This document shows, one piece after another, positions 1 to 8,879 of a stretch of 64,000 bases of DNA; position 1 is the first letter of the stretch; every line of letters begins with the position of its first letter. The position numbers were made by a program, and so were the translations under genes. This DNA is from Arthrobacter_H rhombi (GTDB taxonomy: Bacteria; Actinomycetota; Actinomycetes; Actinomycetales; Micrococcaceae): assembly GCF_039526245.1 (NCBI RefSeq), contig NZ_BAAAIV010000011.1, positions 208,409 to 272,408 on the forward strand. The letters are read 5' to 3'. A model generated the notes under the pieces. The model was given only the letters and a program-made list of their open reading frames with translations, made no database searches and was not told the DNA's origin.

Positions 1-1055
1 GCGCCGAATTCCCCCACGAGCTGCGCCCCGGACTGGCGAAGCTGGGCATCATCGGCGGCACCATCACCGGCCACGGCTGCCCCGGGCTGAGCCGCCGCGC
101 CGCGGGAATCGTCTCCCGGGAGATCGCCCGCGGCGACGGGTCGATCAACACCTACATCGGCGTTCACTCCTCGCTCTGCATGGGCACCATCGACATGCTC
201 GGCAGCGACGAACAGCGCGCCCGCCTGCTTCCTGACATGGCCACCCTGGAACGCACCGGTGCCTTCGCACTGACCGAACCGGACCACGGGTCCGACTCGG
301 TCGCCCTGGAGACCAGCGCCCGCCGCGACGGCAACGACTGGGTCCTCAACGGCCACAAACGCTGGATCGGCAACGGTGACGCCGCCGACGTCGTGGTCAT
401 CTTCGCCCGCGACACGGAGGACGGCCACGTCAAGGGTTTCATTCTGGAAAAGGACGACGCCGGGAAGCACCCGTCCGGCTACCAGCCCACCGTGATCACC
501 GGGAAGATGGGCAAGCGCGCCATCTTGCAGTCGGACATCGTCATCGAGGAACTGCGCATCCCGGAGGCCAACCGGCTGGCGAACTGCAACTCCTTCCACG
601 ACGTCTCCACGGTGCTCACCGCCACCCGTGGCGGCGCCGCCTGGGAAGCCGTCGGGCACGCCATGGCCGCCTACGAGATCGCCGCGGCCTACGCCGCCGA
701 GCGCATCCAGTTCGGCAAGCCCATCGCCAGCTACCAGCTGGTCCAGAACAAGCTGGCGAACATGCTCGCCGAACTGACGGCCATGCAACTGATGTGCGAC
801 CGCATGTCGGAACTCGCCGACACCGGACGGCTGACCGGCCCCATGGCCTCGATGGTCAAGATGTCCACCGCGCAGAAGGCCAAATGGATCTGCAGCGAGG
901 CCCGGGACATGCTCGCCGGCAACGGGGTGCTCATCGAACGCCACATCGCCCGGCATCTGACCGACATGGACATCGTCAGCACCTACGAGGGCACCGACTC
1001 CATCCAATCGCTGCTCGTCGGCCGGGACATCACCGGCATCTCGGCGTTCAAGTAG
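1..1055 (+). CDS. acyl-CoA dehydrogenase, 5' partial
   Basis: FAD-dependent acyl-CoA dehydrogenase, introducing a 2,3 double bond into an acyl-CoA. The reading frame is open from base 3, so the start lies upstream of the window and about 350 residues are visible. The central beta domain shows the TEPDHGSD motif near the flavin, and the C-terminus carries YEGTDSIQ, where the Glu is the usual catalytic base. The ending resembles glutaryl-CoA dehydrogenases (YEGT, then a GRxITGI stretch), so a glutaryl-CoA-type or related short-chain substrate is possible. It is followed after 17 bases by the hydratase/dehydrogenase fusion, giving two successive beta-oxidation steps in one operon. Family is certain; substrate is inferred. 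Confidence 0.93.
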   Translation, partial: AEFPHELRPGLAKLGIIGGTITGHGCPGLSRRAAGIVSREIARGDGSINTYIGVHSSLCMGTIDMLGSDEQRARLLPDMATLERTGAFALTEPDHGSDSVALETSARRDGNDWVLNGHKRWIGNGDAADVVVIFARDTEDGHVKGFILEKDDAGKHPSGYQPTVITGKMGKRAILQSDIVIEELRIPEANRLANCNSFHDVSTVLTATRGGAAWEAVGHAMAAYEIAAAYAAERIQFGKPIASYQLVQNKLANMLAELTAMQLMCDRMSELADTGRLTGPMASMVKMSTAQKAKWICSEARDMLAGNGVLIERHIARHLTDMDIVSTYEGTDSIQSLLVGRDITGISAFK

Positions 1056-1072
1056 ATCGCAGGAAGGCCACC

Positions 1073-3196
1073 ATGCCCACGACTGCACGCCCCGCCCCCC
1101 AGGCGGCCATCACGCTCCACGGCCCCGTCGCCCTCATCACCCTGACGGCGCCACCGGTCAACGCGCTGGGCCAAGCGGTCCGCCAGCTGCTGGCCAACGC
1201 CCTCGAGGAGGTCCGCGCGCACCCGGGCATCCGCGCCGTGGTCCTCACCGGCACCGACCGTGCCTTCTCCGCCGGTGCCGACATCACCGAATTCGGCGGC
1301 ACCGCCACCAGCGGCATCACGCTGCCCGAACTCGTGGACCGCCTCGAGGACTTCCCGATCCCGGTCACCGCAGCCATCTCCGGCGTCGCCCTCGGCGGCG
1401 GACTCGAACTGGCCCTGGCCGCCCACACCCGCATCGCCCACCCCGACGCATCGCTGGGCCTGCCGGAGATCACCCTGGGCATCATCCCGGGCGCCGGCGG
1501 GACCGGCCGGCTCCCGCGCCTGGTCGGTACCGAACGCGCGGTGGAGATGATCCTCTCCGGCCGGCGCATCGACGCCGCCACGGCTGCCCAGTTCGGCCTG
1601 GTCGACGCGGTGCTCGACGGCGGTGACTTCGCCGGCGCGGCCGTCGCCTGGGCTGCCGGACGGCTCCCGGCGGACGGGGCCCTCGCGCCGGCACCAACCC
1701 GCACCCGGGACCGGGTCGAGGCGATCGCCGACGCGGCCGCCCAGCAGCCCGGCACCGTCGCCCAGCTGGCAGCCGGGCCTTTGCGCAAGGCCAAGGACCC
1801 GTATGCTGCGCGCGCCGCGGTCGCGGCCATCGCCGCTGGCATCGAGGACGGGTTCGACGCCGGATCCCGGCTGGAGCGCAGCCTCTTCCTCGAGCGCGTG
1901 GCCAGCCCCGAGGCTGCAGCCCAACGCCACCTCTTCGCCGCCGAACGCGCCACCCGCAAACCATCGGGAATCCAGGGCGCCCAGCCCCGCGACATCACCC
2001 GCGCCGCGGTCATCGGGGCCGGCACCATGGGCGGCGGCATCGCCCTGGCCCTGGCCACCGCCGGGGTGGAAGTGACCGTTGTCGACACCGGACAGGAGGC
2101 CCTGGACCGCGGCCTGGCCCAGGTGCGCAGGAACCTGGACGTCTCCGTCTCCCACGGCAGCCGCACGCAGGACGTTGCCGACGAGCAGTTCGGACGCATC
2201 ACCGGCTCCCTCGACTACGCGGAGCTCGCCGACGCCGATCTGGTCATCGAGGCGGCCTTCGAGGACCTGGGCGTCAAGCAGGAGATCTTCACCCGGCTGG
2301 ACGCCCATGCCCGCCCGGACGCGGTACTGGCCACCAACACCTCCTACCTCGACGTCGACGCGATCGCGGCCACGGTGAAGGATCCGGGCCGGGTGCTGGG
2401 CATGCACTTCTTCAGCCCCGCCAACATCATGGAACTCATCGAGGTCGTCCGCGGCGCCCGGACCACCCCGCAGACGTTGGCCACCGCGGTGGCCCTGGGC
2501 CGCCGGCTGGGGAAATGCCCCGTCGTCGTCGGGGTCTGCCACGGGTTCGTGGGCAACCGGATGCTCGAGGTCCGCGGGCGCCAAGCGGAGTCCCTGCTGC
2601 TGGAGGGCGCCCTGCCCGGTGAGGTCGACGACGCCCTGACCGGGTTCGGCTTCCGCATGGGCCCGTTCGCGATGGCCGACATGGCGGGCCTGGACATCGG
2701 CTGGCGCAACCGCCAGGCCGTCGGCGCCACGGCGCCGATCAGCGATGCCCTCTGCGAGGCAGGTCGCTTCGGGCAGAAGACGGGCTCCGGGTTCTTCGCC
2801 TACGACGGACGCGAGCGCTCCGATGATCCGCAGACCACCCGGATCATCGAACAGGTCTCCGCCGAACAGGGGATCGAGCGCCGGAGCATCGGCGCCGAGG
2901 AGATCCTCGAACGCCTGCTCTACCCGATGATCAACGAAGGCGCCCGGATCTTGGCCGAGGGCATTGCCGAGCGACCCGGGGACATCGACGTCATCTGGGT
3001 CAAGGGCTACAACTGGCCGGCCTACCGTGGCGGTCCCATGTTCCACGCCGACCAGCTCGGGCGCGCGCACGTGGCCGAGCGGTTGGCCCACTACGCCGAG
3101 TCCACCGGAGACCAGACCCTGCGACCGGTCGCCTGGCTCACCGATCCGGGGGAGACCGACACCGGGTCCATCCCCGGAACCGCCGGCACCCCATGA
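1073..3196 (+). CDS. enoyl-CoA hydratase / 3-hydroxyacyl-CoA dehydrogenase fusion
   Basis: Bifunctional beta-oxidation enzyme of 707 residues. It hydrates enoyl-CoA and then oxidises 3-hydroxyacyl-CoA with NAD. Residues about 10-270 are a crotonase fold with the oxyanion segment SGVALGGGLELAL (103-115) and PEITLGIIPGAGGTGR. Residues about 300-690 are the dehydrogenase, with the Rossmann loop GAGTMGGG (305-312) and HFFSPA near the catalytic His. Length matches FadB/FadJ-type alpha subunits; no thiolase is in view. The start was chosen because AGGAAGG sits 5 bases upstream; the open frame extends further 5' only by antiparallel chance within the dehydrogenase gene. Its stop overlaps the next start (ATGA), implying translational coupling with the regulator. 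Confidence 0.93.
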   Translation: MPTTARPAPQAAITLHGPVALITLTAPPVNALGQAVRQLLANALEEVRAHPGIRAVVLTGTDRAFSAGADITEFGGTATSGITLPELVDRLEDFPIPVTAAISGVALGGGLELALAAHTRIAHPDASLGLPEITLGIIPGAGGTGRLPRLVGTERAVEMILSGRRIDAATAAQFGLVDAVLDGGDFAGAAVAWAAGRLPADGALAPAPTRTRDRVEAIADAAAQQPGTVAQLAAGPLRKAKDPYAARAAVAAIAAGIEDGFDAGSRLERSLFLERVASPEAAAQRHLFAAERATRKPSGIQGAQPRDITRAAVIGAGTMGGGIALALATAGVEVTVVDTGQEALDRGLAQVRRNLDVSVSHGSRTQDVADEQFGRITGSLDYAELADADLVIEAAFEDLGVKQEIFTRLDAHARPDAVLATNTSYLDVDAIAATVKDPGRVLGMHFFSPANIMELIEVVRGARTTPQTLATAVALGRRLGKCPVVVGVCHGFVGNRMLEVRGRQAESLLLEGALPGEVDDALTGFGFRMGPFAMADMAGLDIGWRNRQAVGATAPISDALCEAGRFGQKTGSGFFAYDGRERSDDPQTTRIIEQVSAEQGIERRSIGAEEILERLLYPMINEGARILAEGIAERPGDIDVIWVKGYNWPAYRGGPMFHADQLGRAHVAERLAHYAESTGDQTLRPVAWLTDPGETDTGSIPGTAGTP

Positions 3197-3813
3197 GCGG
3201 GGTCGACGGCCGCAGCGCCCGCGCCGGGCGCACCCGCACCCTGATCGTCGACGCGCACCTGGCCCTGATCGCCGACGGGGAGCTCAAACCCACGGCCCGC
3301 CAGGTCACCGAACGCGCCGGCGTTTCACCGCGCACCCTGTGGGGACACTTCGCCGACATGGAAGCCGTCATGGCCGCCTCGGCCCGCCGGCAGCTCGCCG
3401 GCCACGAGGCAGCGGCCGAGCCCGTGGATCCCACGGCGCCCCTGGCTCCGCGGTTGGAGGCCTTCGCCCGGCACCGGGCGCTGCTGCTTGAACGGGTGGC
3501 CCCGTTGGCCCGGGCCGCCGACGTGCAGCGTCCGTTCTCCCCGGTGCTCCAGCAGAACCTGCGCGACAACCTGGCCCGCATCCGCGCCGACGCCGAGGCC
3601 GCCTTCGCCACCGAGTTGCGGGAGCTGGATCCTGTTGAACGCGAGCGGCGCCTGGTGGCCGTGACCGTCGCCGCGGACTGGGCCAGCTGGCAGTTGCTCC
3701 GCCAGTACCTGGGGCATTCCGTCACCGAGGCCACCTCCGTGCTCCGCACCACGGTCGCCGGCATCCTCACGGCCCCCACCTGCCCCGACGTCCCGACTGG
3801 AGATCCCACATGA
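3193..3813 (+). CDS. TetR/AcrR family transcriptional regulator
   Basis: Predicted one-component repressor of 206 residues. The N-terminal region (about 15-65) has the TetR helix-turn-helix pattern, ending in VSPRTLWGHFADMEAVM. The remainder is an all-helical ligand and dimerisation domain with no recognisable specificity. It overlaps the preceding gene by four bases and its own stop overlaps the acyl-CoA ligase start (ATGA at 3810). It is therefore made from the same mRNA as three acyl-CoA enzymes and probably senses an acyl-CoA or free acid of that pathway, as FadR/PaaR-type TetR proteins do. No operator is visible because the operon promoter lies outside the window. Confidence 0.85.
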   Translation: MSGVDGRSARAGRTRTLIVDAHLALIADGELKPTARQVTERAGVSPRTLWGHFADMEAVMAASARRQLAGHEAAAEPVDPTAPLAPRLEAFARHRALLLERVAPLARAADVQRPFSPVLQQNLRDNLARIRADAEAAFATELRELDPVERERRLVAVTVAADWASWQLLRQYLGHSVTEATSVLRTTVAGILTAPTCPDVPTGDPT

Positions 3814-5342
3814 CCGCATTGTCACTGGCCGCGATCCTGGAGGGATCGGCGCGCAAATACCCCACGAAGACCGCCGTCATCAGCGACGGCGAGGCCTACA
3901 GCTACGCCGGGCTGTGGCGGCAGGCGCTCGAACAGGCTTCCGCACTGCAGGCACGTGGAGTGCGCGCCGGAGACGTCGTGGCGATCATGAGCCCCAACGT
4001 GGTGGACTTCCCGCGTTCCTATTTCGCGGTGCTCGCAGCCGGCGCCGTGGTGGTGCCCGTGCACCTGCTGCTCACCGTCCCCGAAGTGGTGCACGTGCTG
4101 CGCGACAGCGGGGCGACCACGCTGATCTGCCACCCCTCGTTCCTGCCCGTGGGCAGTCCCGCGGCGCAGGAGCTGGGGCTGGACGTGCTCACCAGCAGCT
4201 GGCCCGCCGCAGGTGCGGCACCGGAAGGCGCACCGGTGGCCGAGCCGCTGGCCACGTATGTGACGCGCCAGGCCGAGGATCCCGCCGTCGTCTTCTACAC
4301 CTCGGGAACCACCGGGCAACCCAAAGGGGCGATCCTGACCCAGGTCAACATGGTCATGAACGCCACCGTCTCGGCAGTCGACGCGAACGACGTCCACACC
4401 GAGGACATCGCGTTGGGCTGCCTGCCGCTGTTCCACGTGTTCGGCCAGACCGCCAGCATGAACGCCGTGTTCCGGCTCGGCGCCACCCTGGTGCTGCTGC
4501 CGCGCTTCTCCGGCGAGGCCGCGCTGCAGATGATCCGCGAGCAGCACGTCGACGTCTTCCACGGCGTGCCCACCATGTACCACCAGCTGCTCGCCGCCGC
4601 CGAGGGCCAGACCGATCTGCCGAAGCTGCGGCTGTGCGTCTCCGGCGGCGCGGCCCTGCCGCAGGCGGTGATGGAGCGCTTCAACACGGCGTTCGACGTC
4701 ACCATCTACGAGGGGTACGGCCTCTCGGAGACCTCCCCGGTGGTCTCCACCAACAACCCGCACTCCGGGGTCAAACCCGGCACGGTGGGCCCGGCGATCT
4801 GGGGTGTGGACGTGATGGTCAACGACCGCAACACCCCCGGATCGCTGTCCCCGCTCCCACACGGGGAACTCGGGGAGATCCTGGTGCGCGGGCACAACGT
4901 CTTCGCCGGGTACCTCGGCAACGAAGCGGCCACCGCTGAGGCCATGATCGAGGGCTGGTTCCGCACCGGTGACCTGGGCACCCTGGACGACGACGGCTTC
5001 CTCACCATCGTGGACCGCACCAAGGACGTCATCATCCGCGGCGGCTTCAACGTCTACCCGCGCGAGGTTGAGGAGGTGCTGGCCCGCTGCCCGGGGATCG
5101 GGCAGGTGGCGGTCATCGGCGTCCCCGATGAGGAGCGCGGTGAGGAGGTGTGCGCCGTCGTCATCCGTGATCTGGAGCACGACGGCGCAGAGGTCACCCA
5201 GGACTCCATCATCGAGTGGTCGCGGGAGCGGCTGGCCAAGCACAAGTACCCGCGGATCGTGCGTTTCGTCGACGCGTTCCCGCTGGGCCCCAGCCACAAG
5301 ATCCTCAAACGCGAACTGCGCCGGAGCGTGGCCGAGGGGTAA
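3810..5342 (+). CDS. acyl-CoA synthetase (AMP-forming)
   Basis: ANL-superfamily ligase of 510 residues that activates a carboxylic acid to its CoA thioester through an acyl-adenylate. Visible motifs are the P-loop FYTSGTTGQPKGA (about 166-178), the GYGLSETSP adenylate motif, the hinge GWFRTGDLG, KDVIIRGGFNVYPREVEE, and the C-terminal catalytic Lys in SHKILKREL. This gives the pathway its entry step, followed by the dehydrogenase and hydratase/dehydrogenase upstream in the operon. The family includes medium and long-chain fatty acid and aromatic acid ligases; the sequence does not let me choose between them. It is the last gene of the operon and faces a convergent peptidase gene across an assembly gap. 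Confidence 0.92.
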   Translation: MTALSLAAILEGSARKYPTKTAVISDGEAYSYAGLWRQALEQASALQARGVRAGDVVAIMSPNVVDFPRSYFAVLAAGAVVVPVHLLLTVPEVVHVLRDSGATTLICHPSFLPVGSPAAQELGLDVLTSSWPAAGAAPEGAPVAEPLATYVTRQAEDPAVVFYTSGTTGQPKGAILTQVNMVMNATVSAVDANDVHTEDIALGCLPLFHVFGQTASMNAVFRLGATLVLLPRFSGEAALQMIREQHVDVFHGVPTMYHQLLAAAEGQTDLPKLRLCVSGGAALPQAVMERFNTAFDVTIYEGYGLSETSPVVSTNNPHSGVKPGTVGPAIWGVDVMVNDRNTPGSLSPLPHGELGEILVRGHNVFAGYLGNEAATAEAMIEGWFRTGDLGTLDDDGFLTIVDRTKDVIIRGGFNVYPREVEEVLARCPGIGQVAVIGVPDEERGEEVCAVVIRDLEHDGAEVTQDSIIEWSRERLAKHKYPRIVRFVDAFPLGPSHKILKRELRRSVAEG

Positions 5343-5346
5343 GCGG

Positions 5347-5388
5347 GAAACGCCGGGGNNNNNNNNNNGGGGGCCCCCCCGACGTTTC
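5347..5388. terminator. inverted repeat around assembly gap, probable bidirectional terminator
   Basis: The arms GAAACGCCGGGG (5347-5358) and CCCCGACGTTTC (5377-5388) are complementary at 11 of 12 positions and flank the 10-N gap. They sit between two convergent genes, the usual place for a shared transcription terminator. The loop cannot be read because it contains the gap. Confidence 0.5.
5359..5368. other. assembly gap (10 N)
   Basis: Ten consecutive N bases. A round number of Ns suggests a gap of unknown true length joined by scaffolding. It is followed directly by a G5C7 run, so the junction sequence is low quality or strongly structured. Confidence 0.99.
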
Positions 5389-5414
5389 GGTGGGTTTCTG
5401 GTGGATTCAGCGAA

Positions 5415-6815
5415 CTAGCACTGGGTGACCGGTGTGGCCTCGGTGATGCCGTATTCGGCCCGTCCGTCAAAGAGCAGCGGAATCAGCGACCGGCCCGGCT
5501 GGGCCAGGCTCACGTAGGCGCCGCCGTCCTTCTTCGTCCAGCTGATGCCGTGCAGCTTCATGGTCTTGCGGGTGTCCTTCAGCTGTGCGGCGCTCAGCTG
5601 GTAGCCGCACATCGGGTTGGTCTCCACGCCGGCGGAGGTGGTGGGCAGCATGTTGTCCTGGCCGGAGAAGTAGATGACACCTGAGCGGTCGGCGCCGGCC
5701 TGCGTGGCGCGTTCTGCTGCCTGCGCCGATTGCCGGGCCAGGGCCCCGCGGTTCTCCATCATCATCGACATGGTGCCCATGGCGCTGGAGTACTGGTCGG
5801 CGACGCGGCGGCGGTTCACCGCGGTGGCGCTCTGGTCTGCGTCGGCGGGGACGGCGCGTGACGCCGTTTCGGTCAGCTGGCCGGTGATGTGCCTCAGCCC
5901 GGTGTAGTTGCGCAGGATGCGCGCCTGGTGGTCGCCGGCGATCTGCTGGAACGCGACACCGTCCTTGACCAGCTCACCGTAGATGCCGGTGGTGTGTCCG
6001 CCGGCCTCGATCTGGGCCCCGGTGTAGTCGTTGACCATCCGCTGGGACAGGCCGTGGATCCTGGTATCGACGTTGCGGTTGCGCGGCCACAGCACCAGCG
6101 CCTGGGTGTCGTAGTACTCCCGCGGTCCGAACTCGTGCAGGTCGTTCATGACGTCCGGCTTCCAGTCGCCCATGATCTTGGCCAGCGTCTGGGCCTCGGG
6201 CGTTTCCAAGCCGAGGAAATCGCGGTTGACGTCGACTCCGTCGGCGTTGCCGCGGGTGTTGGCCTTCCATCCGTCGGGGTTGATGTTGGTGAACAGGACG
6301 GTGCTTTGCTGCAGCAGGCGTTTCCAGCTCGGGTCGTTGGTGGTGGACATGTCGCGGGCCATCTGCAGGCAGCCTTCGCGGCCGGAGGGCTCGTTGCCGT
6401 GGATGGAGCAGTTGAACAGGACCACCGAACCCTTTGAGGCGGTGGCCAGCGGTTGGGGTTTCGGGTAGCCGACGGAGATGAGTTCGATGGGTTGCTTGTT
6501 CCCGGATCGGCCGACGGTCTGGACCGTCACCCGGTCGCTGGAGGCATCGAGCTGGTGCCTGAACTTCCGCGCCTGTTCCACGCTGGTCCAGGTGGCGCCG
6601 TTGCTTTGTTCGAACGGTGTCTTCAGTCCGTCTTCGGGCGCTGCTGCCAGCGCGCGTTGGAGGGAATCGCCGTCGGTTTTCATGCCGGCCACCGATGCCG
6701 GGGCATCGGCTGCCTGGGCGGACGGGGTGGTGGCGGAGGTGAATTGGCCGGACGTCAGCAGGACTCCGGTCATGGCCGTGGCGCAGATGGCAGCAGTGAT
6801 GCGAGTTCGTTTCAT
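5415..6815 (-). CDS. secreted M14-family zinc carboxypeptidase
   Basis: Metallopeptidase of 466 residues, expected to remove C-terminal residues from peptides or peptidoglycan-derived peptides outside the cell. A Sec signal peptide covers about residues 1-35 (basic start, hydrophobic core, cleavage near AQA). Zinc-ligand motif H-x2-E is seen in SIHGNE (H139, E142), followed by an NRDF motif and the third His in DLHEFG. The ATG at 6815 was chosen over an upstream in-frame start because GAGGAG precedes it by about 7 bases and the signal peptide then begins correctly. It stands alone, convergent with the ligase gene and divergent from the siderophore operon. Confidence 0.85.
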   Translation of the reverse strand: MKRTRITAAICATAMTGVLLTSGQFTSATTPSAQAADAPASVAGMKTDGDSLQRALAAAPEDGLKTPFEQSNGATWTSVEQARKFRHQLDASSDRVTVQTVGRSGNKQPIELISVGYPKPQPLATASKGSVVLFNCSIHGNEPSGREGCLQMARDMSTTNDPSWKRLLQQSTVLFTNINPDGWKANTRGNADGVDVNRDFLGLETPEAQTLAKIMGDWKPDVMNDLHEFGPREYYDTQALVLWPRNRNVDTRIHGLSQRMVNDYTGAQIEAGGHTTGIYGELVKDGVAFQQIAGDHQARILRNYTGLRHITGQLTETASRAVPADADQSATAVNRRRVADQYSSAMGTMSMMMENRGALARQSAQAAERATQAGADRSGVIYFSGQDNMLPTTSAGVETNPMCGYQLSAAQLKDTRKTMKLHGISWTKKDGGAYVSLAQPGRSLIPLLFDGRAEYGITEATPVTQC

Positions 6816-6990
6816 GCTGTTGCTCCTCAAAAAATGAGCCGCACTTCCAGCGTCGGTGGTCGGCACCGCACTGTGTGGCCCATCGGTCCTCCCATCCGAT
6901 CAGGGGGCCTCCGGGGAGTCAAGGTTTGCAGAGGCAACTACTTGCGGGTAGGAAAAGATTTCGCGACGCAGGGCGACCTCGCTTCGTTTA

Positions 6991-7009
6991 TTAGGTAAGG
7001 CTCAGCTAA
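6991..7009 (+). promoter_or_regulatory. DtxR/IdeR-type iron box
   Basis: The 19 bases read TTAGGTAAGGCTCAGCTAA and match 16 of 19 positions of the known actinobacterial DtxR/IdeR operator TTAGGTTAGGCTAACCTAA. They lie directly upstream of a siderophore transport operon and overlap a plausible -10 element TAATAT (7007-7012). Iron-loaded DtxR/IdeR would block transcription here. The match is seen in sequence; regulation is inferred. Confidence 0.85.
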
Positions 7010-7018
7010 TATCGTGCC

Positions 7019-7846
7019 GTGAATCAATCGAAATTACCCGTCGTGCTCGAGGCGCGGGGGCTGGAGCTGTCCTATGGGGGCGCCGCCGTCGTCCACGATG
7101 CTGATCTGCGGCTGGAACCCGGACGCATCCTCGCCCTGGTAGGGCCCAATGGCAGCGGCAAATCGACCCTGTTGCGGGCGCTGGCCCGGTTGCACGACGC
7201 GACCTCGGGCAGTCTGGGCATCGAAGACGGTTCCGGATCCACCGATGCGCTGGCCCTCAAGCGCAGCGACTTTGCCCAGCGGGTCACCCTGCTCTCGCAG
7301 AGCCGTCCGGTGCCCAACGGGCTGAGTGTGCGTGACGTCGTGGAATTCGGCCGCCACCCCTACCGGGGGCGTTGGCGGGCAGCAGACCCGGACGGTGCGG
7401 CAGCCGTGGATCACGCCATGGAGTTGACCGGCATCGTCGCCCTGGCCGATCGCGGAGTCGACGAGCTCTCCGGCGGACAACTTCAACGGGTCTGGCTGGC
7501 CAGCTGCTTGGCCCAGGACACCTCGGTCCTGCTGCTGGACGAGCCCACCAATCACCTGGACCTGCGCTACAAGGTAGAGATCTTCGACCTGATCCACGAG
7601 CTGGCCCGGGACCACCAGGTCGCGATCGGTGTCGTCCTGCATGATCTGGACGAGGCAGCCGACGTCGCCGACACCGTCGCCGTGCTCTCCGCAGGGCGGG
7701 TGGTGGCCACGGGCCCGGCCCACGAGGCCCTCGACGCCACGTTGCTGAGCCGTGTCTACGCGATTGAGATCGTCACCCACCTCGATCCGTTCACCGGCCG
7801 GCTGCGCACCCGTGCCGTCGGCAAGCGCCAACATTCGCTCATCTGA
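7019..7846 (+). CDS. iron-siderophore ABC transporter ATP-binding protein
   Basis: ATPase of 275 residues energising iron-siderophore import at the membrane. It has Walker A GPNGSGKST (42-50), the signature LSGGQLQR, Walker B VLLLDEPTNHLD and the switch His in VLHDL, in the arrangement of FepC/FhuC-type ATPases. The start is a GTG with no Shine-Dalgarno sequence; it lies 6 bases after a candidate -10 box inside the iron box region, so a leaderless transcript is likely. It is followed by the binding lipoprotein (33-base gap) and a fused permease, making a complete importer in one operon. Confidence 0.93.
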   Translation: MNQSKLPVVLEARGLELSYGGAAVVHDADLRLEPGRILALVGPNGSGKSTLLRALARLHDATSGSLGIEDGSGSTDALALKRSDFAQRVTLLSQSRPVPNGLSVRDVVEFGRHPYRGRWRAADPDGAAAVDHAMELTGIVALADRGVDELSGGQLQRVWLASCLAQDTSVLLLDEPTNHLDLRYKVEIFDLIHELARDHQVAIGVVLHDLDEAADVADTVAVLSAGRVVATGPAHEALDATLLSRVYAIEIVTHLDPFTGRLRTRAVGKRQHSLI

Positions 7847-7879
7847 CCCACCACCATCACCCACACCCCAAGGAATCCC

Positions 7880-8866
7880 ATGAAAGCACTGCGCTCCCTG
7901 ACCATGATCGCCGCGGCGACCCTGCTGTTGGCCGGCTGCGGCACCACCGAGGCCGTCACCTCGGGCGCTTCGGCCGCCCCGTCGTCGCCGGCCGCCGGCC
8001 CCATCACCCTGAAGGATGCCCGCGGGAAGACCATTGCGCTGGACCATCCCGCAACACGCGTCGTCGGCACCGAATGGGGTGCTGTGGAGAACCTGGTGAC
8101 GCTCGGGGTGATGCCCATTGGCGCCGCCGACGTGAAGGGCTACGGTGCCTGGGTGAAGGCGGAGCCGCTGGAAGGTTCCGTCAAGGACATCGGCACCCGC
8201 GGGGAGCCCAGCTTCGACACGGTTGCTGCCCTGGACGCGGACCTGATCGTTGCCACCAACGACCTCTCCGACTCAGTCATCAAGCAGCTGGAGGACCTTG
8301 CGCCGGTCCTGGTGCTCACGTCGGCCGATGCTGACCACCAGATCCAGCAGGCCGAGGACAACCTCGAGCTGGTTGCCCGGGCTACCGGCACCGAGAAGGA
8401 AGCCGCAGAGGCCATCGCCAAGTACGACTCCGCGGTGGTCGAGGGCAAGAGCGCGCTGCGGGAGGCCGGGATCACCGGCTCCCGCGTTGCGTTCGCCGAC
8501 GGGTGGGTTGCCGATGGGCAGGTGTCCGTGCGCCCCTACGTCAAGGGATCGCTGCTGACCGACATCAACACCGAGCTCGGGCTGGACCCGGCATGGACGC
8601 TGAAAGGCGACCACGCCTACGGGCTGGCCCAGACAGACGTGGAGGGCCTGACCACCATCGACGCCGACCGATTCGTCTACATCGCCAACGACACCGACGG
8701 GGACTTCACGGACGCGCTGAAGGACAACGCCGTGTGGAAGTCCCTGCCCTTTGTGAAATCTGGCCAGGTCCACCGCCTCGACGACGGGGTCTGGATGTTC
8801 GGCGGCCCGTCGTCGATGACCCAGTACGTGAAGTCCCTGGTCGCCTCCCTGACCGCGAATTCCTAG
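7880..8866 (+). CDS. iron-siderophore substrate-binding lipoprotein
   Basis: Periplasmic-binding-protein-like receptor of 328 residues that captures ferric siderophore at the cell surface. The signal peptide ends in the lipobox LLAGC with lipidated Cys20, followed by a Ser/Ala/Pro linker. Two lobes joined by a long helix are expected from the family (cluster 8 / FecB-type); the GTEWGAVENLVTLGV region and the later GDHAYGLAQTDVEGL region fit it. AAGGAA precedes the ATG. It is flanked by the ATPase and the permease of the same importer, with a 13-base gap to the permease. Confidence 0.92.
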   Translation: MKALRSLTMIAAATLLLAGCGTTEAVTSGASAAPSSPAAGPITLKDARGKTIALDHPATRVVGTEWGAVENLVTLGVMPIGAADVKGYGAWVKAEPLEGSVKDIGTRGEPSFDTVAALDADLIVATNDLSDSVIKQLEDLAPVLVLTSADADHQIQQAEDNLELVARATGTEKEAAEAIAKYDSAVVEGKSALREAGITGSRVAFADGWVADGQVSVRPYVKGSLLTDINTELGLDPAWTLKGDHAYGLAQTDVEGLTTIDADRFVYIANDTDGDFTDALKDNAVWKSLPFVKSGQVHRLDDGVWMFGGPSSMTQYVKSLVASLTANS

Positions 8867-8879
8867 GGAGCCGGAGCGC

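Noticed and set aside
983..3091. Very long open frame opposite the hydratase/dehydrogenase gene (and similar ones opposite the acyl-CoA ligase, Asp23 operon and amino acid permeases).
   Set aside because: High GC leaves antisense frames open; these lack ribosome sites and domains, whereas the opposite strand shows intact catalytic motifs.
6816..7018. Looked for a riboswitch or small RNA before the siderophore operon.
   Set aside because: The iron box and likely leaderless start leave no 5' leader, and no conserved riboswitch motif was seen.
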